A stretch of 64,000 nucleotides of DNA from contig JAWWNJ010000166.1 of NCBI GenBank assembly GCA_037176885.1, forward strand, positions 186,001 to 250,000, read 5' to 3'. The notes under the pieces are model-generated. The model did not search any database. It saw nothing but the letters and a program-made list of their open reading frames with translations, and had not been told where the DNA came from. Below, in pieces: positions 1 through 12,070 of this stretch. The position numbers and the translations under genes were made by a program. Within the stretch, counting starts at the first letter, position 1, and the number at the start of each line of letters is the position of its first letter. The stretch comes from Favolaschia claudopus (taxonomy: Eukaryota; Basidiomycota; Agaricomycetes; Agaricales; Mycenaceae).

Positions 1-15
1 TATAATATTTTCAAG

Positions 16-1069
16 GATCCTTCGAGCATGACCTTGAACCGTCTTACACCTTCTCCGAGCTCAATCCCGAGCTCACGTCGTCAACTTGGATCGGCCATCA
101 CCGTGTTACGCAGCGAGTCACAGTCAATCGTATTGAGTATCTCAACGGCCTTCCCTCTATCTTTCCCATCCCCAAAACACCCACGGCATTCGTCATCAAT
201 CTCCATGACCCCGCCTTCGAGATTCTGGACGAAAGAACCGGTCAATTCTACGCTCTCGATGCTCTTATCGAGAACAAGGTATGATCCCCTGCATTTCTGA
301 CGGGCTACATTAATTCTTTCTTGCCGGCAGGACAACGACTCATGGCGCGCGAACAGCGGCAAACGCGCTCCAGCGGTGTGGGTTACATTTGGTCCCGGCG
401 AGAAGCCCATTCCGTGCCGGCGGGCTCGCCTCGGGTGTACAGGTGCGAATCTGTAGCTTCACTCGAGTTTTGTTTGCTAATCTATCTGTCAAGGCATATA
501 TGTTTGCGAGCGCGTGGACCGCCGGCTTCTAGAAGTCGAGCGCCGCAATTTGGATACCGCCTCGCGGGACCGTTTTCTCGCTGCCCAGTCTCCCACATGC
601 AACGCGATTGTGCACCCAACCACCGGATTGAAACAGCGCACCTGTGGTAAGTACCCTGATTTAATTGATCCTGTCTTCGTTCTGACTTGTCGTCTTGATA
701 GCTCATACTCATATCATCAACGGCATCAGTGCTTCGAGCGGGGTGGTCAATCGTGAATGTCCAGCAACACGGACAATCTTCGTACCTGTTGATCCATCCA
801 TTCGCAAAGCCGTCGTTGTTCACCCGCAAAACATCGCCCACAACCATCCTATACCCCCACTCAAAAATATCGCAGGTACGTCGTAGCCATCATCCGACCT
901 TCTTCAACCTCAACCCTACTCTTCCAAAGCCGCCATTTCATCCAATACCGCTGAGGCGACTCTGAAGAATCCTTTATCTCGGAAGCGGCAGGCAGATGAA
1001 GTTGACCTGCATGTCATCACTACGGCCCGCGCCCGCAAAGCGCCCAAGCGCGCAGACGCCGATCTTTAG
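16..1069 (+). CDS. Partial zinc-binding transposase-associated protein (5' end off window)
   Basis: Five exons join in one frame: 16-278, 331-442, 494-646, 702-875 and 930-1069 (TAG 1067-1069). The introns are 51-55 nt with GT..AG ends, and every exon phase fits. The protein has a segment ending VTFGPGEKPIPC, then a CERVDRRLLEVERRNLD stretch, then a module with spaced Cys and His ending in HNHP (C..H..H, FLYWCH/GCM/WRKY-like spacing). I recall this module at the N-terminus of large agaricomycete Mutator-like transposase-related proteins. Here the catalytic part is missing: after the HNHP block the last exon carries only a short basic tail before the stop. It is either a truncated derivative or a domesticated short form. 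The 5' end is unknown; CAAG at 12-15 could be an intron acceptor. Confidence 0.55.
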
Positions 1070-2392
1070 GTGTATTCTTTCAATGTGAGTTGAATCTTTC
1101 TTCAGCTCGTCTCAATATTTACTCGTAATCTTCAGTTATCATATAAATATTTCTTCTCATACCGACTGTATGGTCTTGATTATATTAAGTTGATATATTG
1201 CTATCGCATCTTCCTGTATTTACCACTGAGAATACGTTCATTGCATTCCGATGATGTCAATGTTGAAAACTTCTTCAACTTAGTAGCAGAGCGTCATCTC
1301 GCGGGAATGTCGGAGAGGATATCGGAAGTTACCGGAAGTGCCGCATCTGTTCTGGCTCATGTGCCGCAGGTGAGTTTGATGTGCCGCATTTGAGTTTGAT
1401 GTGCCGCATCTGATTCAGATGGGCCGAATCTCAGGTGTGCCGTGTGCGCCGCGTCTGTTCAATCCGCTCGTACCCCTTCCTCGACGACGGGAACCCCAGC
1501 CCAATACCCATCAACCCAAGCCCTCCAAAGGCGGCGGCTTCCTCGGCGCCGGACTCCTCCTTCTCCTACTTTCAACGTCCTCCCAACGGAGACTCCCCTC
1601 CCGGTTTGCTGTACCCTCGTCGTTGTGAGGTGGCTGCGACTAGGTTGCCCCCGAGCCTACTCCGCCCCTCGACCCTATCAACACTCCCACTCCCGCTCCT
1701 CTGTCTCGTGCTTCCCTCGGCATGGAGCTGATCGGTGAAATCACGAGAAAGGCAGCACCAAGAGGAGGTCCGGAGCGTGAGATGGCGCCGTTAAAATCCG
1801 ACGATGAGCAAAAAGGAACGGAGAGCCAAGCTCGAGCGCGACACTACGGTAGAGCGGCGAGCGTGGCTCGACATCCGTCAGTTCTGACGAGAGGCTTGCA
1901 ATACCCCGTCCGTATCACAAGCATTAGCCATCTGGCGGTACACCGGTTTCGCAAAACGGCGTGACATCCAAGTGACATCAATATCCGTCGCGCGCACAAA
2001 CGAGGTCGGCGGCGCAACCCGCAGAAGCGAGAACCCAATGCCCGACTAACACCAGCAACGGGGGTGGCGAGGGCGAGGTCTCGGAGCTGGGAGATCTGCG
2101 GATCCGATAGGCGCCGCCTACGCGCACGTCGGTTGTGGTGACGAAGGAAAACGTCTAGCATGCTCTGACGGCGCAGGAGCATGCAACGACGACAACAGGA
2201 GAGGCACGGACGCGAAATGCGCCATGCAAGCACCGACGAGAGCGGCCAAAGGGTCGGAGAGTTGGGGAGTGGGATGTTGCGGGGTATGGAGAGATGGGGG
2301 TAGTGATAATGGCAGTGGAACGCGGGTGAGTATACCCAACGAGGGGGAGGGACAGTCGCGCAAACTCGTGCAGCGAGTTGACAGTTTCAGGA
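1070..2392. other. No gene recognised
   Basis: This stretch of about 1.3 kb follows the transposase-like gene. Open frames occur on both strands, but none shows a motif, a convincing exon chain or similarity to another part of the window. The only structured feature is a 20-bp tandem repeat at 1359-1438. The 1470-1720 part is C-rich and reads as low-complexity Pro/Ser. Confidence 0.5.
1359..1438. repeat. 20-bp tandem repeat, four units
   Basis: Units begin at 1359, 1379, 1399 and 1419, each starting ATGTGCCGCA or a close variant, with GTTTG closing units one and two. Unit four has diverged. An isolated half unit, GTGCCGCATCTG, lies just upstream near 1338. The unit length is not a multiple of three and no gene is assigned here. 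Confidence 0.8.
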
Positions 2393-3135
2393 CTTAGGTG
2401 GCTGGATAGGTCGGAGTGAGTTTAGAGGTGATGAAAGAATGGAATACATACCTGCTAAATCCGGCTGAGAGGGGCAGACGCGTACGAAACGTTTAGCGGC
2501 GCGAAGAAACCCCTGTGTCGCAAGGATTGACGGACACGGTGCCGAAGCAGGGGAGAGACGAGTCAAAGGGACAAAAAACTACGATGCCTGAGGTTCAGCA
2601 TACGTCGAGTTAGTTGGAGCAGAACATGTTTGCACATCCTCGAGTCGTCTGAATAGGGAATTGGACGGGAAGCAACGGGGCCGACGATACGATCGCCTTC
2701 AGTTTGAAGTGCCACACCACCAAGATTGAACGAGAGCAACGGTTTTATTCTGCGTTTCACGTCAGTATTCACAAACCGCGAACCCATCTAGTATCCCGGA
2801 TGCACCTTTGATACACTGCTAATCAACACCCGAGTCCCCAAGCTCCTAGTCGGGCAGCTTCAAGATGCGTCGCCGAAAATTAGACACACAAGTGTTGGCG
2901 AATTCGTTCTGCTTCGCCTCAACAAATCGTCGTGTGATGCAGAAACAAGAAGATGGAGGGTTATCGAGACCGAACGTTGCTATCCAGTCTTGTTGCCTAT
3001 AAAACGCGAGCGAAGTGCTACCAGCGCAAGGGTGTTGCTCGAGATAACGATGAATTTATGTATATTTGATATAGGTTAGTCGATTTGTAAAGTTGTCCAT
3101 GCACCAGCGGAGCGAGGGAGACGTTCCGTAGATGG
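2393..3135. repeat. Diverged repeat A, copy 1
   Basis: This segment aligns collinearly with 14761-15545. Shared landmarks in order are the GGTGGCTGGATAGGTCGG block, a CATACCT block, GCAGACGCG, a GAGTCCCCAAGCTC block, TTGCTATCC and ACGTTCCGTA. Divergence is high, with many indels. On the - strand the CATACCT block reads as a splice donor (G|GTATGTAT) in both copies, so a spliced transcript is possible, but the frames are not conserved. Both copies lie upstream of a DUF6535 gene, which suggests the duplicated unit once included both. Confidence 0.7.
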
Positions 3136-3443
3136 CTGAGTACATCGAGGTAGGTTGTGGTGGAAGAGGGAAGGGTGTGCTGAAATCTTGTGTGAAGACT
3201 TCTTCAGCCTACATTTTCTCAACCTCTCAACAGCTCAACCCAGAGAGCAAAAAAGATCTCGTGATGTTGAATCTCCAGATCGATGGGTCCGGGGCATCGG
3301 GAACTTGAAGTCCATCCGAGAACATGTGGCAACAATGAGGCCTGTCAACCACTGTACTTGTTCCCACCATGCACACTTCTCCCCTTCTTTGCTTCCCACC
3401 ACCATGAGCAGCACCATTGGAAACATTGCCAGTCCGCCTTTGA

Positions 3444-6400
3444 ATGAGAATGAAAGGCCTGCAACTATCACTCAGCTTCCAGCTACCCAACACTCACAAA
3501 GCCAACAGAGATCCTCCACCTGAAAGTCCTCCATCTCACACTAATACAGCAGCCCAGCCTATAACAGACAACGAGAGGTAGGAGGTCTTCTTCACTTATT
3601 CATTCCTGGCTTGAATGCCATCTAGATTGATTCAAGAGCTCAAAGCAGGCTTTGCAAGCCTTGTCCATGAACAACAGGAGTAAAGTCTTGTCCACTTGTG
3701 TTCAAGTATAGATCTCAATAAACTTTTAGAATGCGCAAAGCAATTACAGATTCCAAGCCAAAGCCACCTACTGCAACTGACAAGAAAACAACTTTCTGGA
3801 ATGGCTACATGATTCTTGCGAACGAATACGACAAGGAATTCCTGCAAAAGTACGGCACTGATCTGGATACATCCCTGATATTTGTGTGTTTCTATAGCTT
3901 TGATCCTTTACCGTTCTCAAACTATTGGATAGGCTGGTCTTTTCTCAGCTGTAGCATCAGCCTTTATCATACAAATCCAGCCTGAATTCGAATCAACACC
4001 CCACCCACTTACTGTGGTTGCTCAAAGTCTCCTCTATATCAGTTTAGGGTCGACACTACTTGCAGCACTACTTGCAGTCCTAGGCAAGCAATGGTTGATG
4101 TACTATTCTGCAGCAGGCGAACGAGGCACTATTGAAGCTCGAGGTCTTGAACGCCAGAGAAAGTTAGATGGCTTGCAAAAATGGAAATTTGAACTCATTA
4201 TGCAAGCCTTTCCGCTCTTGCTTCAGTTTGGATTGTTCCTTTTTGCAGCTGCACTATCAGTGTATCTTTGGAGGATACATCATATTCTTGCAGGTATAGT
4301 CTTAGGAATAACTGCAGCAGGTACTATCACCTATCTTGCACTCCTTGTATCTGCTATCTTCTTCGACGATTCACCATTCCAGACGCCTCTTGCACCATTT
4401 CTGAGAACAATGCTTTCCTTCATATTAGCTTTGACTTCCTCCTTATTAGCTTTGGCTTCCTCCTTATTAGCTTTGGCTTCCTCCATGATTCCAAAATACA
4501 TAAAAGTGAAAGTGAAAGAAACTTTCCAGGATCATTCTTTTGTGAAGACAGTGAAGCATTACATCAAGCAAACCTATTCATCTATTGTTTCCAAATCAAA
4601 AGACATTTTACCTACCTTTGCTTTGAAACAAACTACTGGTCCCGTCGAACCTACTACCCTCTTTGATACTCTTTCTATCATACCATCTCCTGAGGTTCCA
4701 GCAGTTCACTGGATTCTGGAGACCTCCACAGATCCCATACGACTTGCCGAGGCTGCAGACATATCTATTGATCTGCAGTGGCCATTAGATATGGACCTCC
4801 CGCTGGATGTTCATGTCACACAATTTTTGGGTTGTTTTGAGTATCATCTAATATATTCATTACAGGACAAATATGTGTTGGAGAGGCTTCGAGATGGCAT
4901 GCATCATCGTGCCACTCGATTTGGATGCGCCTATCTAGCAATGCGTACTCAGGATGCCATTTCACTATCCGGTTCACCACTTATCATGGTGTCTATTAAC
5001 CTGGATGAAATATCACCCGAACTGGCAACCATTCTTAGCATCATAGATGGAACTGAGTCACTACGTTTAACAACTATAACAAGTCAGCCATCACTGTTAA
5101 GGACTCTATGCTTCACATCAGACTCAAGATTGTCTCATTACAACAGTATCACATACCTGAAATACGTGGTTACCAAATTGGATTCAAACAGTCCTTTGAC
5201 AAGTTCAACTTTTTCAGACTACCTCTTTGTTGTCTACTCCTGTTTGGTAAAGGGTCATATCTCTGCACATGATGTGAGAGTTGCCGATAAAAGGTACTGT
5301 CATCTATACATCATACTAACATCCCACTGAGTTTGCATCCACTCAGTGCATATGAGGTTCTGTTGTATGGAAAAATATTGAAGACACTGCCATCCAAAAT
5401 AAAGTCACAGACAATTGACATGCAGCTTACAACTGATGTTCTCAAACTCACACTCCAACTAGCAAGGAACTGCAGAGACCATAGAGAATGGAATGAGCAG
5501 TGGCGTGAAAGACGAAGCCTTGCATACAATTTTTGTCAAGCACTTCCTCAAACAGACAATTGGATTCAAGTTATATGCATACCTGGTTTATTTCCCTCTA
5601 AAGAAATCTGGTGGAGAACACCTTCTTCCAACCCAGCTGCAGAAAGCTGGATTTACCCTGCATTGAGGAGCATTCCTAGTCCTATCAACGAACAGGGTAA
5701 ACATGAAGAAAATATTGTGGAGACTCTTAATGGTCTTTTGTGTGCTCTCTATAACAATGCAATCCCACTATATAAAGATAGCTTGGAACTTCTTGTACAG
5801 CTCTTGTCTTTCCCAGGTGATGTCTCGAACACAGCAGCTTGGCTGTTGTTACAGGAGAATGTGTATGATTGGTATATAGATCCTGAGTTTGGACCGAAAC
5901 TTCAGGATCACTCTGTGTGGGCATTGCTGTCTGCTGCTGTGTTGAACTTGAAGCATTGGCAGATGTTAGAACAATATGTGGATTTAGCATATCTGCTCTC
6001 AGCAATCCCTGAATGGCAACCTTATCTTGAAAAAGAGAAGTGTTGTTGGATCCGCATATTTCCAGTTACATATATAGAAACAAGCAAGCAAGATCTGAGG
6101 AAATATAATGCCGTGTTTAAGACAATCTGGGCACCCAGCTCAAGCACCTCCACACAGACTCACTTAAAAGAGGCTATAGGCCTAGTGTATGGCGCACTGT
6201 CTGAGTTCTGGGCCTTGTTTGATTTTGCCGTGTCACTGGATACTAAAAGTCTCTTTGCATGGATGGAGTGCAGCAATTCAGTAATTTTTCATTGGGACTT
6301 GGACTTAGAGGTGTGTTCAATTGTCCGAGACACCCAGATGATGCAAGAATTGTTTATTCCACTACATAACAATTTGCTTGGATTTGTAAACCATATTCAG

Positions 6401-6565
6401 AGCTTACCCTCTGAAAAGAGGACACCAATGGTAGCAGCCTGCGGAGAAATTGTCAGAGACTTGGCTACTAAAATGCTTCAAACAGAAATTAACGACATGT
6501 ATGATGTTCGACAACAGATTTATGGCAAGATTGAAGAGGCTAGAAAATTAGTGGCCGAAACTTAG
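3444..6565 (+). CDS. DUF6535 transmembrane protein, copy 1
   Basis: Five exons: 3444-3577, 3626-3679, 3730-3883, 3933-5293 and 5347-6565, with 48-53 nt introns, giving 973 residues. The N-terminus contains an FWNGY..LANEYDKEFL block. Four hydrophobic segments follow: about 115-133 (AGLFSAV), 142-171 (SLLYISLGSTLLAALLAVLG), 202-228 (FPLLLQFGLFLF) and 230-255. The long C-terminal part (about 700 residues) looks helical and soluble, with repeated Trp/Leu-rich blocks such as PEWQPYL. This matches DUF6535, a basidiomycete family of unknown function that is often expanded. The start is uncertain: an upstream ATG at 3407 opens a short frame that ends at 3523, and ATG 3444 is the first that leads into the spliced frame. 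An in-frame 21-bp tandem repeat lengthens the segment after TM4. Confidence 0.85.
4426..4490 (+). repeat. In-frame 21-bp repeat inside DUF6535 copy 1
   Basis: Three units of TTAGCTTTGRCTTCCTCC with a TTA link encode L-A-L-T/A-S-S-L in series. DUF6535 copies 2 and 4 lack the expansion at this position, so it is a recent lengthening of a hydrophobic stretch just after the fourth membrane segment. Confidence 0.85.
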
Positions 6566-6833
6566 GATGGAGACTCAGAGTATTTATGCTTAGTAGATCT
6601 ATGATCAGGTTGGATTTGTACTCTATAATATGTCAGAAGCTGAATAGTAGGAATTCATGACATTTGATTTCAACCGCTTTGAATCGAAGGGGCAGTCAAT
6701 CAAATTACTGAAACAAAGTTGAATTGTTCATATGAAATGGTTTTTTCATCTGAAGGAATCATAGTAAGGTAAGAGCCTGATGTTGACAATGTACGGGTAA
6801 ATGCGAAATTGTCTTCAAGAGACTCGTTCTGGG
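6566..6833. other. 3' flank of DUF6535 copy 1
   Basis: This sequence is shared with the region after copy 4 (33840-34140), including the GATGGAGACTCAGAGTA block right after the stop. It is the downstream untranslated or spacer part of the duplicated segment. No gene is seen in it. Confidence 0.6.
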
Positions 6834-6840
6834 TGAATTC

Positions 6841-7413
6841 CTAGGCTCGAAACCAGCCGTTATAGTAGCAATGACAAGCAAGCAGGTATTACTGACAATA
6901 ACGGCTGGAAGCACGTAGCCATAAACTGATAGATGGCAATTTCAAACTCCAATTATACCTTTTTAGGAAGTATCTCCGAGGCTTGAAGCGACTTGTTTTC
7001 ACGTTTGCCTCAAGATAATATTTCACAATATGAGCTAATTAGTTATAACCACATTCTCTATTAACCCCAAGTCCTCTGTGACTTTGATATAGGTTTGCCT
7101 TGCATACAAGAGGTTTATTGCCCCAAAATAAAACCTGATGCTAGAAACCTTCACAATGATGGTATTTTCAGGTAATCTTGGCCCGGAAACTCTCCACCGA
7201 AGGATAGAAATGGTTTCCAACAGTTCCACTCAGCATTTGAGTGGAATAAAAACAAAAACTGAGCAACTTGAGCTCGGAGATACTTTCTAATAAGGTATAG
7301 TCGGAGTTTGAATTTGCTATCTATAAATCTACGCCTAAGTGCTTCCAGCCATTATGGTAAGTAATACCTGCTCGCTCGTCATTACTCCCACTAACGGCTG
7401 GTCTCGAGCCTAG
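6841..7413. mobile_element. 573-bp non-autonomous TIR element (MITE-1)
   Basis: The ends are long inverted repeats of about 150 bp, roughly 6841-6990 and 7270-7413, beginning CTAGGCTCGA on both sides. An AACGGCTGG-type block recurs subterminally. It is flanked by TGAATTC at 6834-6840 and 7414-7420; counting one more base gives 8 bp, GTGAATTC. The empty site is visible downstream of DUF6535 copy 4 (GGGTGAATTTGCTTCC near 34115), which proves insertion after the duplication. A 7-8 bp duplication and the TIR would fit a hAT-type element. No transposase is present. Confidence 0.88.
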
Positions 7414-7782
7414 TGAATTCGCTTCCAAACTTACATTTGATACCCTCTGAAAATCAATTCAGAAGTCAGAGACAGTGAGGGAATGTATAAATGAGAAGCA
7501 AGCAACAGGTGTCATGGCTCGTAGTTCCTGCAGTCAATCTAAGAGAGCATACAAGGACATAATTAGTATAAGTACTTGAGACTGACTGCGAGCAGCGACA
7601 CCATGAATATACTTACTTACTGGTACTCTACAACAATAAATAGGAAAATCAAGTAATACAGAAACAGGCTCCAAAGCAGCTGCTACAACCAACTCAACTC
7701 AAGAAAATTCTGCGAGGAATAACCGTACCTTCGCTTGGACACTGCTTGGACCGATCTCATGTCGGAAAGGTTGGCCGCGGCG
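7414..7782. other. Spacer between MITE-1 and the Opi1 pseudogene
   Basis: This continues the segment shared with 34120-34458 (spacer between DUF6535 copy 4 and the intact Opi1 gene), with small indels. No coding content is seen. Confidence 0.6.
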
Positions 7783-9565
7783 ATGTCAATCACATGTCAA
7801 TCACGGAGCGCGAGAAAAACACATGTCTTTTCAATTCTTTGTCTCTTTTCTCACTCCCTCGCCCACGACGATCTCGACGATATGGACGACATTGAGGACG
7901 AGGATGTCCGCATCGCGGTCCGAGCGCTTGGGTCAGATGAGGAATGGGTCTAGGGGTAAGTATCTAGCGGTTTCTCTACAAGAAATCGGCGTTCAGCAGA
8001 TTCTCTAATGACCTCACCAGCGTAGGCGGCAGTAATCACTGTACCCATTCACCCACAGCCAGCTCAAGTACCATTCACACCCGCGCTCAGCGTCAGCCTT
8101 GCCTCGACCCACTCAACGTCGTCACCACCTCAAACGCCGCCTTTAGCGCTCGACAACGACAGAGAAGCGAATCGGCAACGAGATCGCAAGGATCTGGGTG
8201 CGCCTCCTGTTGCTGAGGCTGGGCCGCCGACGTATGCCTCGTTGGCGAGGATGCAGAGTTTTCCCCTCGTCAGCAGCGCGGTTAGGGTCTGTGATACAGA
8301 GGTGTGTAACTGGGCTTTCTTCTGTTTGCAAAAATACTCAAGATACCAAACAACAGTAAATGTCGCAATATACCTTTTCGCTTCTTCGCCATGGAACGAA
8401 CTTCCTGCCTGCGGCTCGGGAGACGGGGATAACAACCGGGAAAGGGAGAGAGGGGACAGCGAGGGTGCTGGGGTGGTGGGTGGATCACATTTTGGAGGCT
8501 GGCTGACCGGGTGATTGGCTGATATAGCGACTTCGCCGTTCGCACCTGCGCCTGCGCCTGACCGCCCCCGCTGTTGCCGCCTTTACGGGATGGAGGAGGA
8601 GGTACGATACTGTTTTTTTTTGCGGTCCCTCGTGCCGTACATTCCCCTCCCCTTCACAATCGTCTCCACTTTCTGTGTTTACTTCTTGTCTTCGTTTTCC
8701 TTACTCACTCATCGCCTCGTCTAGGTCCCAACGGCGCCGTTCCAGCACCAGCGTCGGGAAACGCCCAGCGGAGCCGATGGCAGGCTGTTCTTGTTAGAAG
8801 CTGGTGGTTTGAGTGCCGCACTGAGCGACGAGAGTGTGCGGAGGTTGAGGTATTGCTTGAATTGGCTCCAGGTACGATTCGTTTCTCCCTTGTTATCGTT
8901 TGGATCATTCTTTCTTGCCCTCAATATCTTATATGGGGACAGAATGCTGACGCTTCATTTTATTGTGTAGTACGCAACGCAACATATCGACGCACAAATC
9001 CTCATTCTGCGCGACTTCATTGCCTCGCTGCATCCGTACCCACCGAACCCCTCTGCCTCCTCTTCGACTCCTGCAGCGCCGCCTGAACTGACCCCCGACC
9101 ACCTCCGCACGCTCACGCATCTCTGAAGCGACATTGTGCACACCATTCGTCAAGTCGTCGGCGTTGTGTCAAAATACGCTGGGGGTGCCCTCCCCGAACC
9201 CCCGCGGGGACGCGTAAGGGGTTTCATCTTGGATTTGCCGAGGAGGTTCAGTGCGGAGGGGCCGAGTGGGGTTGGGAGAGAAAGTGTGGCAGCAGCAGCG
9301 GCCGGGGGTGGCGGGGCGTCTGCGAGTGGAAGTGGGACGGGGAGGCGGAGCGCACCGAGGAGTCAGCGCGGGGGGAGTGCTGGTGTTGTTGGCGCTGGGG
9401 AGGCGGCGACGTCTGCGCCGTCGAGTCCGCATGCGCATTATTGGGCTTTACATCCGCATGCACATGGACACGGAGGGCGTCGGCGCAGGATGGCGCGGTG
9501 GTGGAGCCGTGGAGGGCGATGGCGGCGGCGCAGAGAGTGCTGGTGCTTGCGATGGAGGAAACGAT
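7783..9565 (+). pseudogene. Decayed duplicate of the Opi1-type gene
   Basis: It is collinear with the intact Opi1 gene at 34459-38185, starting at the same MSIT start. Lesions seen: one extra base just after the VRIAVRAL block shifts exon 1 into a TAG. Most of exons 3-4 and the whole 899-nt third intron are deleted, so the copy jumps from about 8415 into the end of exon 4. In the exon 7 equivalent a CGA codon has become TGA near 9124. Similarity stops at about 9565 inside exon 7, so the last exon is absent. It still contains readable Opi1 blocks (AGGLSAALSDE, RGRVRGFILDLPRRFS). It cannot make the full protein. Confidence 0.88.
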
Positions 9566-9715
9566 CGCGTTTAAGGAGGAAGTTGTCTTGCGAGCCATGC
9601 GTACCACGAATATCAAGCGCGAGAGGAAATTCTGTCTTTGGAAGTCATTAGTATTGACAATATACAAGTCACATAGTGGTCCAGATTTACCTGAGTACTG
9701 ACGAAGTCTCCGACT

Positions 9716-10704
9716 TCACAATTCGTTAACTTTGAAATGCGCAAGCCTCCGTCGCGCAAGACGAGGAAGATATTCAAATTTGAGGTGGATAGGCATGGAC
9801 TCTGGCTGGCCGAGCGGTGAGGTCGCATGTCTGCTCTCTAGTGTCGATTCTGGCCCTGTTCTGGATTTATAAGCTAAACGGTGGTGAAGAAAGGCGACAT
9901 GCATACCTTCTCGTGATTCTGCGGGCAGTGCATGCGTGGAGAACGATAGCTTGAGTACAATAGGTCTCGGCATGCGGAAGACGAAATCTGCAATATGACG
10001 CAGAGTTAGACGCGTAGGTGCTAATGCAGCGCTAAGGTAGATCCATGCGGCGTTGAAGGGTTGGCTGTCAGTGGTTTCGGCAATCGAAAAGAAACGAGTG
10101 GACGGGAGAGATACGAGGCTGGGTGAGCGACGAATTTCGTCGATGCATGTTTCGATAGGTTTTCTGCGGAAGATTTCAACGTATCTTCTTGAGTAAGCGA
10201 TGATTCCTTCTACTTGTATCCTTCGTCGTCTGCAGAGCGTTCGTTTCAGCGCTCACCGGTGCATTCACCATTGACCTACTTTGAAACAGTGCACCGACGA
10301 TAGACAAGACAGCGTACTCGCGGCGATATAAAGAGACCAGAAACGGTCAATCGAAGAGGGTGGACGTGAGGAACAGTCGATCGCAATTACTGGAAAAAAT
10401 TGGAATTTTGAAAAGCACTGGCAGGCGGGAAGGTGTCGCGCGAGACTGGTTCACGCCCACATAGGGCCGCGTGCTTGCCGCCTACATAGAGTCCGTGCAT
10501 TTCACAGTACGGAGCGGCACCGCATGTCGTCGTGGTATATGATATACTGTGTGCGCAGTCACGCTCAAAGATTTCGGGGGGCAGAAACGAGCTACATGAG
10601 ACGCAGGGGCGGCGATAGAACAGACGGCGAGCGCTCGCAGCGGTCTGCGGGAATGAGGTGGATGGCGTGGAGTTCGTGCGACGTTTCTTCGTTCTCCTAT
10701 TCAT
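9716..10704 (-). CDS. Possible gene, unrecognised (- strand)
   Basis: On the - strand a frame from about 10234 to 9920 has coding character (blocks ETCIDEIRRSPSLVSLPS and RLTLRHIADFVFRMPRPIV). It starts at a good acceptor (CTCTGCAG) and ends at a GTATGC donor. A separate - frame at 10704-10387 opens with ATG and contains paired cysteines (CVSC..C..C). Whether both belong to one transcript is not resolved; the junction at 10240-10390 has no clear intron. No family is recognised. It could be a real lineage-specific gene or a remnant. Confidence 0.3.
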
Positions 10705-11535
10705 GATGTTCTCTCGATTTGAGTTGCGCTGGACGTCTCATTCGTCCGCCTCAACGTCAGCCCGCAAATCGATCTCAATAACTCCGTCTCCGACCCCCAC
10801 TCGTGCTCCAGCGCTCGTGAGCAGGATCAGCAAGATTCGATGCTCGGATTTTGTGTGTCGCTGCGACTCGCATGTCCACGCCGCCGTTGGAGATCCTTCG
10901 TCTCGAAGCTAGAGTCTCGGTGATATTGAAGGCGTTGTTGGAAGGTACATCGAGAAGGAGCGACGAAATGGTCGCCTGTGGTGAAGATATCCTGACCAGA
11001 TCGAGGCAAGAACGGCGATTCATCCTGGGTATCCAGTGAGTATGGGCAAGGCAGGGTAAAAACACAGGAGCACTCCAGGCCAAAGATGCACCTGAGTGGG
11101 TTGTATGCCCGTACAACAGCAAGTTCCCAGCTCCAAGTTGGCCGAAATTCTGAATAAATCGCCAGCAATATCGAAGGACACGCAAGTATCCGCGTTTCTG
11201 GGGTGTTTCCTTTTCCTGATAATTCAGAGGATTACCAAGATCGAATATTTGTAGCTGATTGCCTGTTCACCCAAGAAAGGATACGATATACCCACTAGCC
11301 TGAGAAGGGCACCGACGGACGAGATAGAAGTTGTCCGAGCGAAACGGTTGTTGCTCGAAATGACAAAGAGATTTAGAGCCGAGATAGAGCTGGATTGCAA
11401 AATTGCACATGCGCTAGGATTCGAGAGTCACAGAGGAAGGCATTTCGTTGAGGACTGAGTGCGCCGTTCGCCGACTGTCGTTGATGTGGCGGACGATGAG
11501 GAGCGTGGGAACGCAAACACTCGGCTATTCGGCTA
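10705..11535. other. No gene recognised
   Basis: Overlapping open frames exist on both strands (for example - 11185-10775 and + 10851-11039) with no motif, no duplicate in the window and no clear splice chain. It is treated as unassigned, degenerate sequence. Confidence 0.4.
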
Positions 11536-12070
11536 TTGTCTCCTCCTTCCACCAACAAGTTGAACAACGATGACCTCGACGCCCTCAAGACGTATTTCTG
11601 GCGGAGGCGCTCTGGCGTAGACTGCGACTCACCCATTTCACTTCTGATTGCTGCTTGTTCACAAGAAATACTCAACCGCGACGGTACTTGCGCGTTCTTC
11701 CGTCTTACCCGCGATTTACTTCAAGTCGGCCGGCAACTTGTGAAGATGGGATAGTACAACGATATGTCTACGGTGCGTCTGAACCACTTTTTTGTTTTTG
11801 ACTTCGCAACTTCAGCCGACCGATTCGTTCCCCTCCTCTCACCTCAGGCATCTCGTCGAAGAGGGCTCGAGTTTCCTTTGGGCTGCAGTGCCAAGAAGAG
11901 CGCGTACCAAGAAGAGCACTTGGTTCTTGGTGCCCGTCTCGTCGCCGCCGTCCCCACTTCCACCGCTTTCACAGCCGACCCGCGGCTCCTTGCCATGCGA
12001 TCGACTGCCTGCGTCCTTGAACGTCTCATGCGATGGGAGTATGTCGCGCCATCTTCATCGAATAAAGTAG
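11536..12070 (+). pseudogene. Remnant of an unrecognised gene with a nonsense codon
   Basis: A coding-like frame runs from 11536 (NDDLDALKTYFWRRRSG, then LLIAACSQEILNRDGTCAFF) to a TAG at 11752-11754. The same frame continues at once (YNDMST) to a clean GTGCGT donor at 11773, a 43-nt intron, and a second exon from 11816 (SHLRHLVEEGSSFLWAAV). The stop can be explained by CAG to TAG. The 5' end and later exons are not found. No known family is recognised, but the smooth continuation across the stop argues for a decayed gene. Confidence 0.4.

Noticed and set aside
1442..1738. Two overlapping 98-codon frames near 1.4-1.7 kb
   Set aside because: Both are Pro/Ser/Arg-rich reading of a C-rich stretch, without splice chain or similarity.
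3155..3523. Upstream 122-codon frame before DUF6535 copy 1
   Set aside because: It ends just before the coding frame of the gene and has no splice route into it. The same short frame occurs before copy 4, so it could be an upstream ORF, but there is no evidence that it is a separate protein.
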